Origin: Blasia pusilla
Taxonomy: Eukaryota; Marchantiophyta; Marchantiopsida; Blasiales
Reading direction: 5' to 3'
Length of the DNA stretch: 64,000 nt
Assembly: GCA_050084515.1 (NCBI GenBank)
Contig: CM114273.1
Coordinates: 14,198,001-14,262,000 of the forward strand
The position numbers and the translations under genes were made by a program. Positions 10,354-21,700 of the stretch are shown piece after piece. The notes under the pieces are model-generated. The model was not told the origin of the DNA, made no database searches, and was given only the letters and a program-made list of their open reading frames with translations. Each line of letters opens with the position of its first letter. The first letter of the stretch is position 1.

Positions 10354-11371
10354 CTAGTGCCACTCTTGATCTGATTTCAGCAATTGGTTCAAAGGCTTTG
10401 CCATAGCACTAAATCCCTTCACATACCTCCGATAGTAGTTCGCCAATCCCATGAATGTCTGAACTCTACTCACATCTACCGGACGGGGAATAAGTGCAAT
10501 AGCCTCTACCTTTGCTTGGTGAACTCCTAAACCACTTGGATAGATCACATGACCCAAGTACTCAACATCCTCATGGAAGAACTTACACTTTCCTGGATGC
10601 AAACGTAGACCATGAGCTTTCAACCGCTCAAACATAATCTGCAAATGTATCTGATGCTCCTCCACCGTGTTACTGAACACCAAGATATCATCAATGTAAC
10701 ACCGAACAAAATCCAACCCTGCTAGGATCCTGTCCATCACTCTCTGACTTGGCACGTGCATTCTTCAACCCAAAGGGCAAGAATTTCCACTAGTACAAAC
10801 AATCCTTGCCATGAGAGTTGACACCCCAAAATGCTGTCTTGGCCTTGTCACTCTCCCGAATCGGCAATTGATGGTATCCTGCCCGAAGATCCAAAGTATT
10901 GAAAATCTTTTCCTGTCCCATCACATCAAAGATCTCCTCAGGTGTAGGCATGGCATACCTATCGGCCTTGGTTTGCCAATTGATAGGACGGTAATCTCCA
11001 CACATCCGCCTATCGGTGTAGTTGCCATGCATATCCATTTTAGCAGGCATGACAGTGGCTGATGCATACTCTCCATGCGATAACTCCACTAATCTAGCCT
11101 CCAAAAGGTCCAACGTCCTACTCTGAATTAGGTCCCTCTCCATATCACTATATCGGTAGGGACGACAAAAGATTAGCATATCACTGGCCAAATCAATCCG
11201 TATATCGGGTCCAACCAAAGCACCCAACTCCTTCATGCTAAAGGCAAAACAACTCCTATAAGCATGTAGGAACTGTGTCAAGTGTCGTTTCTCACCTCCC
11301 GTAAGCTTGGGCCCAAGTAATGGCTCCCAAGTCTTCTCCACTGGCACACTAGAGGAAGAGGACGATGCCAT
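10354..11371 (-). pseudogene. Reverse transcriptase of element I
   Basis: Reverse transcriptase copies element RNA to DNA. Minus-strand blocks in order: RMCGDYRPIN, LDLRAGYHQ, then after a frameshift near 10770-10790 MHVPSQRVMDRI, catalytic YIDDILVFS (10698-10672), LGHVIYPSGLG and LANYYRRYVKGFS. This arrangement is typical of Ty3/gypsy. The N-terminal open frame begins with a Ser-rich linker after the methyltransferase. The YIDD catalytic pair is intact but the frameshift inactivates the copy. Confidence 0.9.
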
Positions 11372-11377
11372 TGGATG

Positions 11378-12544
11378 CTACGCAACCCCCTCACAAGATG
11401 GTACACCCTTTACTACACCATCATCTGAGCAAATAACTTCTCCACCAGCATGAGCAACCAACTCCACATGCCCAGCCATTGCATCCCATTTACTCCAAGG
11501 ATGCAAAATACTACTCTCCTCGCCCCCAACCGATGCCTCTACCGTCCCGGTAGCCATCGAGCTCCTCACAAGGGGTGGAAGACCCACAGACATAGTCCGA
11601 AGTCGACGCTGCTCGGCCATACCAAGACTCAGAATCAAAGTCAAAAAATTCAGGTCCATGGCCTGACCCAACACATGATGTCGTGAAGCCTCAAAAATGG
11701 AAGCAACCATTGTCACACAAGTAGCAAATCCCATCGCACGCTCTCTCTCATCAGCGTTAGGCTCCATCAATTGTCGCACATGAGAATCCCATACAAGCCC
11801 AGGACCACCTTCCCTGTAGGCATGTGACAAGGGAAAACTCACAAATGTGGGTAGTGCCATCCTAGGCTGGCCCATACGGTTCACCACTGCCATGGGTGAC
11901 CGATCAATAACCCTCACCACTTGAGAAAGTCGCCCAGTATCCAAGATACTATCCACTGTAAGGCAAGGATCCCGCTGCACTGCATCATATGCTCAACGTA
12001 AAACCTCCCTAGGCAACAAGTTTGTCCACCACAAGCGTGGACGATGTGCACGCGAGCCGACTTGCGCTGCATCCAACAACACTGCTTGTCCAATCCAAGA
12101 CCGTACCTCATGAACACTCGCCATCATCCGAGTCCGAGTGTCATCCAACAATGGAACATTCTCCAGAATGTAAGCTGGATCACGTGTCTGATGAACCTGA
12201 AGATGTTATAACACCCGTAACATCTCCCAAAACAATCAAGACCTAGGGTCGTGTAATCCCTCACCACGATCAGCACGTATATGACCATGACATGGCCATC
12301 CAGCAATCACCAAATCCATAGGACCAACCCTCTCAAGGTCATGCATCCCCAACAATGCAATGTGTGACGGCAAAGCACGCTGGTACCCATGAATAGGTGA
12401 TGGCGGCAACAACTCAGGATATCTCCGCATCAACTGACCAATATGTCGGGATGAGACTCTCTAGGCCGTCTCATCTTGCTCCACATACACGTATCTCCGC
12501 ACAGGAATACCGGCCTGCAACACTGTAGCCGTTGCAACACAAGT
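11378..12544 (-). pseudogene. DNMT3-like methyltransferase, C-terminal part, element I
   Basis: On minus this resumes right where the plus-strand half stops: VLQAGIPVRRYVYVEQDE, then motif IV DLVIAGWPCHGH with the catalytic Pro-Cys (TGT at 12292-12290), GEGLHDPRS, motif VI AYILENVP (ENV near 12163-12155), and VLLDAAQVGSRAHRPRLWW (12091-12030). The last resembles the DNMT3/DRM block ending AxRARYFWGNLP. The C-terminal segment ERERAMGF ... SRHHVLGQAMDL resembles motifs IX-X. One or more frameshifts fall between motifs IV and VI and near 11990. The assignment to the DNMT3 group rather than DNMT1 or Dcm types is my reading of motif wording, not a computed tree. Confidence 0.8.
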
Positions 12545-12648
12545 TGTGGTACACTTGTGTTTGTGGATGCTCTCGTCTATGTTATGTATGTATGTGAGTA
12601 TGGTATGTCAGCGATGTATAATGTATGACAATGTGGATTTGCACGACA
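12545..12648 (+). repeat. LTR left part (U3 terminus) of element I
   Basis: Starts TGTGGTACAC and matches 8090-7987 in reverse complement to GCACGACA. The LTR then breaks off. Together with 2931-3296 it makes one full LTR lacking about 6 bp, as expected if a circle was opened here. Confidence 0.85.
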
Positions 12649-13095
12649 TACCCCGTTATGGAGGACGGACGTAGGACGTAAAAAAAATTACAAAACTGAA
12701 CGTCCGGCCTTATGGCCATAGTATGAGACGCCCTAGTACCCCATTGTAACTCAATAGCCCCAATCGCAGCGACCATCATCTCGTTCATTATAATAGCTGA
12801 CTTTTTCTTCGGCTTCCAAAATCCCCTCTCTACATGCATCCATATGCATGCTGCATATCACTCGTTTATTCATGGGATGCCGCCAGCACAGTGTCGATGG
12901 GATCATGGATGGATGGGAAGAGAAGAGTCATGATACCATTGTTCATGCTAGTTGTCATCATCATTCATGCTAGCTAAATACTATGGCAACCTGATGCATG
13001 ATGTGACTAATCTACATCACATGTCATATCTGGTAAATGTGCTACTTTTCATATGATCCCTCGTACTTGAGTTTCCCACTTAAGAATGAAAAATG
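12649..13095. other. Right flank of element I
   Basis: No gene. 12661-12745 is related in inverted orientation to 2595-2710 on the left flank (shared 17-mer at 12719-12735, plus GACGTAAAAA and CGTCCG blocks). ATGC-rich DNA follows. Confidence 0.5.
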
Positions 13096-13230
13096 ATAAA
13101 CTTCAATAAAAACGCTGATGGAAAACCCATCACAATACAAAGCAGGGGGGCATAGAGAGCCAAAAAACCGTGGGCCAAAACCGGTCTTGAAAAGAAAGAA
13201 GGGGGCCTACTTAAGCCTTTCTTTTAGGAA
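13096..13230 (+). repeat. Dispersed repeat family R2, copy 1
   Basis: Contains GATGGAAAACCCATC, a G-rich block, and AAAACCGG followed by AAAGAAAGAAGGGGGCC. Related copies lie at 26023-26085, 30167-30237 (inverted) and 39531-39660. Probably a fragment of a larger dispersed element. Confidence 0.55.
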
Positions 13231-13821
<591 letters not shown>

Positions 13822-13884
13822 AGAGGATAGGTATCGACATGACAAGGAAGGATTCTGTAAGCCCATCCTCTTTTCCATGGTTGC

Positions 13885-14235
13885 ATGTGGACAAATTCCA
13901 TGTCCTTGGACGTACATCCGTCCTATGGAATGACTTGTCCATGTGTGCCCCCTCCTTCCCCTTCTTTCTCTCTCGAGCTCCTCCCACTTGCCTACATATT
14001 CCATACTTTCCTGTTTCTTCCTTCCTCCACCCCCACTCAATCCCCCTTTATTTCCTCACTCGATCTTGCCCTACTTTCCATCATAAACTATAAATGTGGT
14101 TCCACCTCTTCCAATCTTACACTTGGTAAAATTTTAAGCTTTTTGTTGGGGAAGAAGGTGACAATGCAAACTTGCACACAAACAAAATCTATATCCACGG
14201 ATATGTACATTTATGTCTCTCCCTAGGACGGACAT
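13885..14235 (+). repeat. Dispersed repeat family R1, copy B
   Basis: Shares GACTTGTCCAT, a pyrimidine-rich middle with CACTC blocks, ACTATAAATGTGG (TATA-like) and CCACCTCTTCCAATC with copies A and C. A second R1-like end (GGACATGTCCGTTTTCGTG, then CAACCATGG) appears near 14551. Confidence 0.55.
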
Positions 14236-17200
14236 GTTTGTGCACGATTGGGTATCCATGGCCCATACCCGAGCCCGCTCTACCTAAAACATAGACCGGG
14301 GCTAGCCTAGCTTGCACCCAATCTAAGAACCCATTGCATGTATTGTAGCCCCATTGGCTTGCGGTAGCCCTCCGACCAAGCCCGCCTTACGAGCCCGCCC
14401 TACATGCTAATGTGGGTTTAGGGCGGGCTATGTGCAAACCAATTTTTGCGTGCCACCTACAATTTGAGCCCACACTCGTTTCCATGCAAGCCATTGGGGT
14501 ACCAAAAAAACCTAGGCGGGGGACCAATTAGGCATGTTCAACCCATGAACGGACATGTCCGTTTTCGTGCAACCATGGTGAAATGTCAAAGAATGTTTAA
14601 TTTTCCATTCTTTGGAGTTTCATGGCATGGAAAAATTATAAGTTTAATCGGATAATTCTATCCATGCTACTTCTTGGAATTTGATGCCTCTTATCCCATT
14701 CATATGGAAGAGGACGAGAAGAATCATAGAATGATTTGAAATGAGAAATAGAATTGTGAGACTCATTATAGCTTGACAATGATGAGCATGAGTTTTCTCT
14801 CTAGATTTTTGAATGAAAGGGAACAATGTAGTGGGAGTGGTGAAAATAGCTCACATGCCCACAATGCATGGTTCATTTGATCAACATCTCGAATGGCATA
14901 AAACTTGGAGAGGTATGTGTGACGCAAGGGAAACAACCATGTTACATGATGTGTCACGTTATTCATGACAAATAGTTTAACGAATAAAAGTGGGGGTGTA
15001 AGTATAGTCTCTCTTTAACCATTATGAGGATATTTTGGACCATGGCCTTTCATTGGTAGAATATCTTGTTCTTCTTTCCATATTTTTGTTTTTTAGCAAA
15101 AAATAATATCTACATGATTTTTTAGGGAATATCATTGTGGTATTTCCCATCCCAGAAATGGTCCTAATTTTCCAACATTCATTGTAGAGTTGTAATGCTG
15201 AAGCTAAAATTAGTTATTTCTTTGAAAAAATTTTAATAACCAACAATATTTCCTCAAAAAACTATCTACGTTTATTTTCTACAATAAAATAGTCAATTAT
15301 TTTAATCCTTCAATAGTCCACTTCTATTACTAAAAGAAAAAAATTGTCTTTGAGAGATATGTATTATTTTTCACTTCAAATAATTCTACAATTAATTTCA
15401 TTCAAGATCAGAAGTTATAGAACTAGAAGGATAAGATAATTTCAAAACTAGATAGAACGGTTCCGGATGGAGTCAAGTTAATTATAATGAGGATTAAAAA
15501 TTTGGAAGTTTCAGAACTAGATAGGATAGATTATAACAACTAATATGCAGTTCAAAATATATCAGCATTGAATTGACTCCTCCATATGTTTTGCAAATGA
15601 GTGAGTCAAGTTATTCATTGATTGATTTAAAGTATATGCCAATTACAACAATCTTGCATTAAATAAAGACAATTTTTCTTATTTTTCTTCATGTTTTATT
15701 TCTTAACTCATCATTTCTTAACATTATAGGGTGGAGGTAGTGAAATTCTATCATGGTCTATGATAGAAGGACAAGACCAATGAAACTAAGGAAAAACCAA
15801 TTTTTTTGTAAGAACGAAGGGAGGGATATGGTAGTAGAATGGTGAGGTTGGTGGATAAAGGCTAGACATAATGATCATAGAGATCAAGGTTGGGATGAGT
15901 GCGAGAAAAGAAAAAAGGACATCCCCTAACATAACATGCACAAAACCAGGTGAAAATGGGACTATTTTCTTTTGTAACATGGATAATGCAAGGAGAAATG
16001 GTTTTTGTAAATGAGGAGATGAAAAATATAGACTAAAGTAAATAAAATAAAGATGAAAAAGGGATCAATTACATTTGACAAACAAGACAACAACATGCGT
16101 ATGGAGATAAATGGAAGGAACACTCAAAAGATGAAACTTGTGATATGGGCATAAAATTAAACATACATATCCATGGAGAGGAAAATGACAATGATGTATA
16201 ACCAAAAATAGGGATGAGAATCATTAAGTGTACATAGGAGTGGAATCCTAGGGATGGAAAACTTTCAAGACAAGTCCAATAAACACTATTGCCTTTGTCT
16301 TTTTTATTACTTCCAAATAAATGTAAGAGAATTTTAAAATATGGAAATTTACATTAATATAACAAGACAAAACTCTAATATAAGAATTGGGTTAGTATGT
16401 TCTTGACATTTCATGCTTTATGAATATCAAAAACTAGAAAGAAAATACAATCTGAAAAAGAATTGGATCAAATATGGGGACTAATGGAAGTAGATCTTAC
16501 AAGCTTTGGTTCATTGTTCCTATACACTAATAATGATATGCTTCACTATGAACAAATAATGAAACACATTACAAAGAAAAAGATACCTCATTAAAAGTAA
16601 AAATTTTAGCAATCCTTTCTGAGCATAGGATAATAATTATATCTTTACTTTCCACTAGCCTATTTGATATCGTCTCCAAGGTTCATGTTTACTTCCTTTG
16701 AAGGTACACAAAAGGTATGTCTGTTATCTAGACGTCGTTTATAATGTTTGAGAAAATATTTAATATAAAGATATTGATATTTCTAGTCATGACTCAAAGG
16801 CATATTAACAAAATATAATTTCCAAAAAATTTCTTAAGATCTTTGGCTTTAGTTGATAACAATTCACACACATAAGAAGGAACTTTTGCATTTTTTTTAA
16901 TCAATAGTTAGGTTTAGTATGAGATTTATTTAAAAATTATTTGATCCATATAGTCATATAAACCAAGTTAATAAGGCAACCCAATCATTAATTGAGGATA
17001 GATATATTTATAGAAATAGACAAGCATCTTATAAGAATGATTTTCCTCTTATATTCATCTATTCATTTATGAATTTCCATAATATTATCCACGCACAAAT
17101 GATCCTCTATTCGTTTTCCCAAACATCTCTTTATAAGTTCTCAGATTTACCCAATCATAATCCCTCCAAACCCCTATATTTTGCTCATCAATATTTTGTG

Positions 17201-17499
17201 TTGACCTAAACCTTTTTTTATCCATACAAACCTTGTATTTCTTCCTTTGTCACTCCCTCATATGCAATTACAATTTGTATGAAAACTTTTTAAACATCAT
17301 TTACGCTTAAATCTACATAACTTAAACCAACATGATGATTGCTTCCCTAACATTCCCATATAGCATATATGTCAAATATGTAGTTGTTCTTATTGAGCTC
17401 AAATTAACTCTCCTCCACATTTATGAGGTTATATTGTATATAATTTTAAAATAGTCAAATATGGACACCTCAACTAGCTTCTTTATCAAGGTTGTTTAT
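14236..17499. other. AT-rich intergenic DNA, no gene seen
   Basis: About 3.3 kb without recognisable coding. 14250-14430 is a GC-richer stretch with repeated GAGCCCGC and ACCCGAGCCCG words, likely part of a dispersed repeat. The rest is strongly AT-rich with many stops in all frames. Confidence 0.55.
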
Positions 17500-17815
17500 A
17501 GACAAAGTCTGTGCCTATGGATATGTCCATGTTTGTGGACTTAGGTTCATTCTACAAAAGGACTTGTCCTTATAGACCCCATCTCCCCCTTCTCTCTCAT
17601 ACCCCCACTTGGCTTTGTGATGCATACTTTCTCGTTTCTTCCTCCCACCACCTCCACTCAGACCACTCCCCGCCCCCTTATTGCCACGCCCAGCCTTGCC
17701 TTGCCTTCCACCACGAGCTATAAAGTATGGGCTCCACCTCATGCAATCCATGTCTATGGACATATCCAAACTTGTCTGTCCTAGGGGCAGACTTGTCCAT
17801 TTTTGTGCAACCACG
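17500..17815 (+). repeat. Dispersed repeat family R1, copy C
   Basis: Related to 1365-1601 (inverted) and 13885-14235. The ends carry ATGGATATGTCCAT (17517-17530) and, inverted, ATGGACATATCCAA (17757-17770). GCTATAAAGTATGGG in the body is TATA-like. It could be a solo LTR or a short TIR element. Confidence 0.55.
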
Positions 17816-20800
17816 TTCTTCAAATCTTATGATATTTGTCTCATTCTTTATGATAATTTTCCCCATTTTTGTACCATTTTTCATATTTGTACCATTTCCT
17901 AAGAGATCAATACCATCAAATTTATGCTTAAGACTCCTATATTAAGTCTATTGCTCCTATATGAGATCACTCCATAGAAGAATCTTATGGGAAATAGGAC
18001 ATTGCTAAATCCAAGACCTTCAAAAATCTAAAACTTTAATGAATAACATGAACATCCTCAAGGGCTCTTATTGAGTAAATTCACTTACAAATATCCACAC
18101 ATAAATTCCTATGTGCCTAAATAACATATTTCTCATTCCATGAGGATATAGGTGGGATGGATTCACACACAAAGTAATCTATATTGTTAATATAGTCCTT
18201 ACAATCCCAACCCCCATCCAAAATTGAATCTTAATTCTATGATCAATGTTGCTTCTTAAATCTACTAGTTAGTATGCTCTGCTTGAGCATGAAAATATTT
18301 TTTTTAATAATTTAGAAATATTTTTCACTTCAAAATTTTATTATGCTTTCCAATTTTTAAATCTTAAAAGAGTAATAATATGTCACTCATAAATAATACC
18401 CAACTCCTCTAAATAATTTCACTACTCCATAAGAGTTTGAACAATAACTACTCTTTCCGCCAAAATAACATCGACTAACTAAATGATTTAATTAATAAAA
18501 TCATTTCCTTTTGCAAAATATCAAGCGTGGATTAATATGATTTTTTTTTAAATAACCATATTTTTCATTTCAAAACTTAAAGAGAATTTCTATTTTCCTA
18601 GATCTTAGAAGAATAGTAAAATTCTGCTCTTCTAAATAATTCCACTCCTCAATTAAAATTTTAATGATATCCCAATCCCCTAAACAATTCAATCCTTCAA
18701 TAAAATTTATACAATATTTACTCCTTCTCCATTAGAATTCATTTTTCCTTAACATCAAAGAAGGATGAAGAGACAAAATGTTAGCTTTTTTTTATTATTT
18801 CTAATTATCCAACCTAATTATCATCTAGAATCACCTATCATAATATAGATTCATTAAATGATAATTATTAATTAAATAATAAAATTATTTTCCACTTCCA
18901 TTTGAATTCATTCTTTATCCAATGTGACTCAAAGAACAAAATTTTATTATTTTTATTATAATGTTCTTTGATATATTATTTCACATCCATGCGTTGTAAA
19001 TAATTCTTGAAGCATATTGTTTGAGAACGCATGAATTTCAAACTTCTTCACTCTCCAAGTCGATGAAACCCCTCCTCATGTAGACCAAGTTTGTGTCATG
19101 TATGTACTTACTATTCACACCATATCTTGGTCTCTTACTTCACACCATATTTCTGGATTCTCTTTGAATTCGACCACACTCTACTAAGAAGAGCACGTTC
19201 TTGTATCGTCCCGATCCCCATCTCACTCGCCTTGTACCTGACCGTGATTCCTTGGATCTGCCGACTTGTGGGTTGGGAACTTGGGGTTTATCATCAGGTG
19301 ATCGCGATAGCGAAACTGGCTCAATGTCTGGGGAGATCCGGGGTTACGTGTTGAGCTAGCCGGAAGAATTTGAGAATTTCCGATTCAATTTCTCACTTGC
19401 CGCCTAAAAACCGGAGTTCCATGCAAGGGTTCTTTTGTATTTATATCTGTTTAGCCGGCCGGAATGCAGAAAAGTTCAAAAATTTCCGCTCGGTTTTATA
19501 CAGACCGGCAACGTACCGCTTGTAAAAAAATTCAAGCCATAATGACCGAGTCTCATGTGCCATGTAAATTGGGCTAAGACATGAAGGGGATGAAGGGCTC
19601 TAGAAGAACTCCAGCCATATTGAAGTCAAGTTTTGAGATAATTACGAACACTTCTACATTTAATAGATGAAGATGAAACGGACTTTGTGTATCAACCCCT
19701 CGACCATAGGACGATCCAATTGAGCTATTTGCTTCGCTCTCAACTCCTGCTATGCAAAAGACCAATAATCATTTTGTTCAAAAATTCCAAACAATTTTCT
19801 ATCTGCTTGAATTACTAAAGCTTTTTTTTCCCATGGATCTATGTTTACAAATCAATAAGCATCCTTTAACCGTTTAGATTTTTTCCTTGTATCGTATGTG
19901 AATTAGCTCTTTCATGAAGGTCCACAAGAGTTAGGCATGGTACTAATCCATTTTCTTCCTATTGTAATGATGAAAGAAAAAATTATGCTGTATTTTTTAA
20001 ATTCGTCATGGCTATGGGACGTACTTGGACCTTAGTTAATAAACTTTATTCATTATGGGACGGATAGTGTTTAGGAAGCCAAACACACTCGGAGAAGTTA
20101 CAATAAAGTGTTTTTTTTAAATTTCAGTCTTGAGATTTTGGATGGGAGTAAATGTTGCCCAAATTAATGTGTTATCCATGCCTCTTTTGGTTTTGAGTAC
20201 ATTGGAAACAAGGGCAACTCCATCTATGTAATTAAAAAAAGGACGGAGTTTGAAGATATATATATTGTGGCTTGCTCCCATAAAATAGGAGTAGAAAAAA
20301 AACCACTGAATTTAAATTTAAAAAAATACTATGCACGATATAATTGCACAGGTGATTTTCACCCGTGCAATTAATATGTCCCTATTTTTTTATAGTAAGA
20401 AAAGGTGTACATATTGTATGGAGAACTTGTGGGTTAAGAACCCTGATAAATAAACAAATATCTGAGACAAAACGAAGCCACCTTGGCCATGTCCAATGAG
20501 GATGAATTTCATATCTCGTACAAGAAGGAGACCCTCCTCCTCCACTTTGTATACTCGGATACCCTAAATATACACAGGGCAAAATAGAATCTAGACTGTA
20601 CGGTTGGCAAAAAGCATAAAATATCCCAATACCCAAAAAGAGAAGGAAAAGAAGGGGCGGCATGATGGCATCCTTTTTCATTTTCATCACATGGGCAGAG
20701 TTGAAACCCCACTCTCATCATCGTTGCCACATGCGCAATAATTTCGTATTTATGGACTTTCAGGGAATTCAAGGCACCGCATGAACGGGCAGGGAACATG

Positions 20801-21700
20801 CTCCTCGTCGCAAGTTCGCTATCAGTGCTCGGCAAGGATTTTGACGCATACCGGTACTTTTCCGAGAGAAAGATCAAAGTAATCGGCAATTTCACCATGG
20901 TAGCCGGTTTTTTTTTAATTTAACAAAGAAAACCTACTTTTCACGTCGGAAAATTTCCTAAAGTTTCAGACTTGAATCGGAAATCACTCATTCTCAACCG
21001 GCTGCTTTTACGAAGAATGCCGGTTCTTTCCGAGCATTGTTCGCTATCTCTTCCCCACCCATGTTTCTTCAACAATAGCAGATGTGTGTCGGGATGCACC
21101 CGAATGATGTCTCACTGGCTCTCAAACCTCCCCCCCCTATTGTAGAGCGTGTCCTCCTCCTTCACTTCTGGATGCGCGCATAACTCCAGCATTCATAGCA
21201 GAGTAGACAACTAGCAGAGAACAATAAGAACTTCGTGGGCAGGATGGAGAGATGCTTCCATTTATTCCCCTCTCCGGTCCCACTCTAAAAATATGAAAAC
21301 CTGGGAGGAGGAAAAGAAAAAAGAAATTAAAGGCGGGGAGAATGTTTGGAGAAGAAAGGTTCGCCAGGTAGAGCTAAACCTTAGACGGGCCCCCCCTCCC
21401 CCCACCCTTAGATGAGCAGTAAAATCATTCGGCAGAATTCAACCAGTTAGCATGTGACTGAAGCGAAGGGGTTCGTAACTTCGTGTTATGAGAATCAAAC
21501 CCATCGGGATAGAAAGGAGGAGAGAAAAAAAACCCGCGGCCCCGAAGGGACCGAAGGGGGCTACCCTCGTGTTATGAGGGAGAATGAGGCGAGGGATGGA
21601 GGAGTAGGTGATCCTCATTATGAGTACGGTGGGAGGGCCTGGGAAGGAGCGCTTCTGCCCTAAATTCATCGGGCCCATGTGTTTGACTAGTGGCGCCTCC
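17816..21700. other. AT-rich intergenic DNA with one strong hairpin, no gene seen
   Basis: No recognisable gene. 20341-20373 is an inverted repeat with 15-bp arms, TAATTGCACAGGTGA and its complement with one mismatch, around a TTT loop. Confidence 0.5.

Larger units (their letters stand above)
2931..12648. mobile_element. Ty3/gypsy element I with methyltransferase and PHD finger, inverted autointegration form
   Basis: Order on the plus strand: LTR right part (2931-3296), PBS, leader, gag, protease and methyltransferase N-terminus (to 7616). Then, reversed: a full LTR (7617-8090), PPT, PHD finger, integrase, RNase H, reverse transcriptase and methyltransferase C-terminus (to 12544). Then the first 104 bp of an LTR (12545-12648). 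The plus half stops, and the minus half resumes, within the same methyltransferase codons, flanked by ACTGGT and ACTTGT. This is the circular topology expected when both cDNA ends attack an internal site of the same molecule in the inverting mode, with the circle later opened within its other LTR. Many stops and frameshifts make it non-autonomous now. Two independent insertions meeting at the same codon would be the alternative and seems unlikely. Confidence 0.85.
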
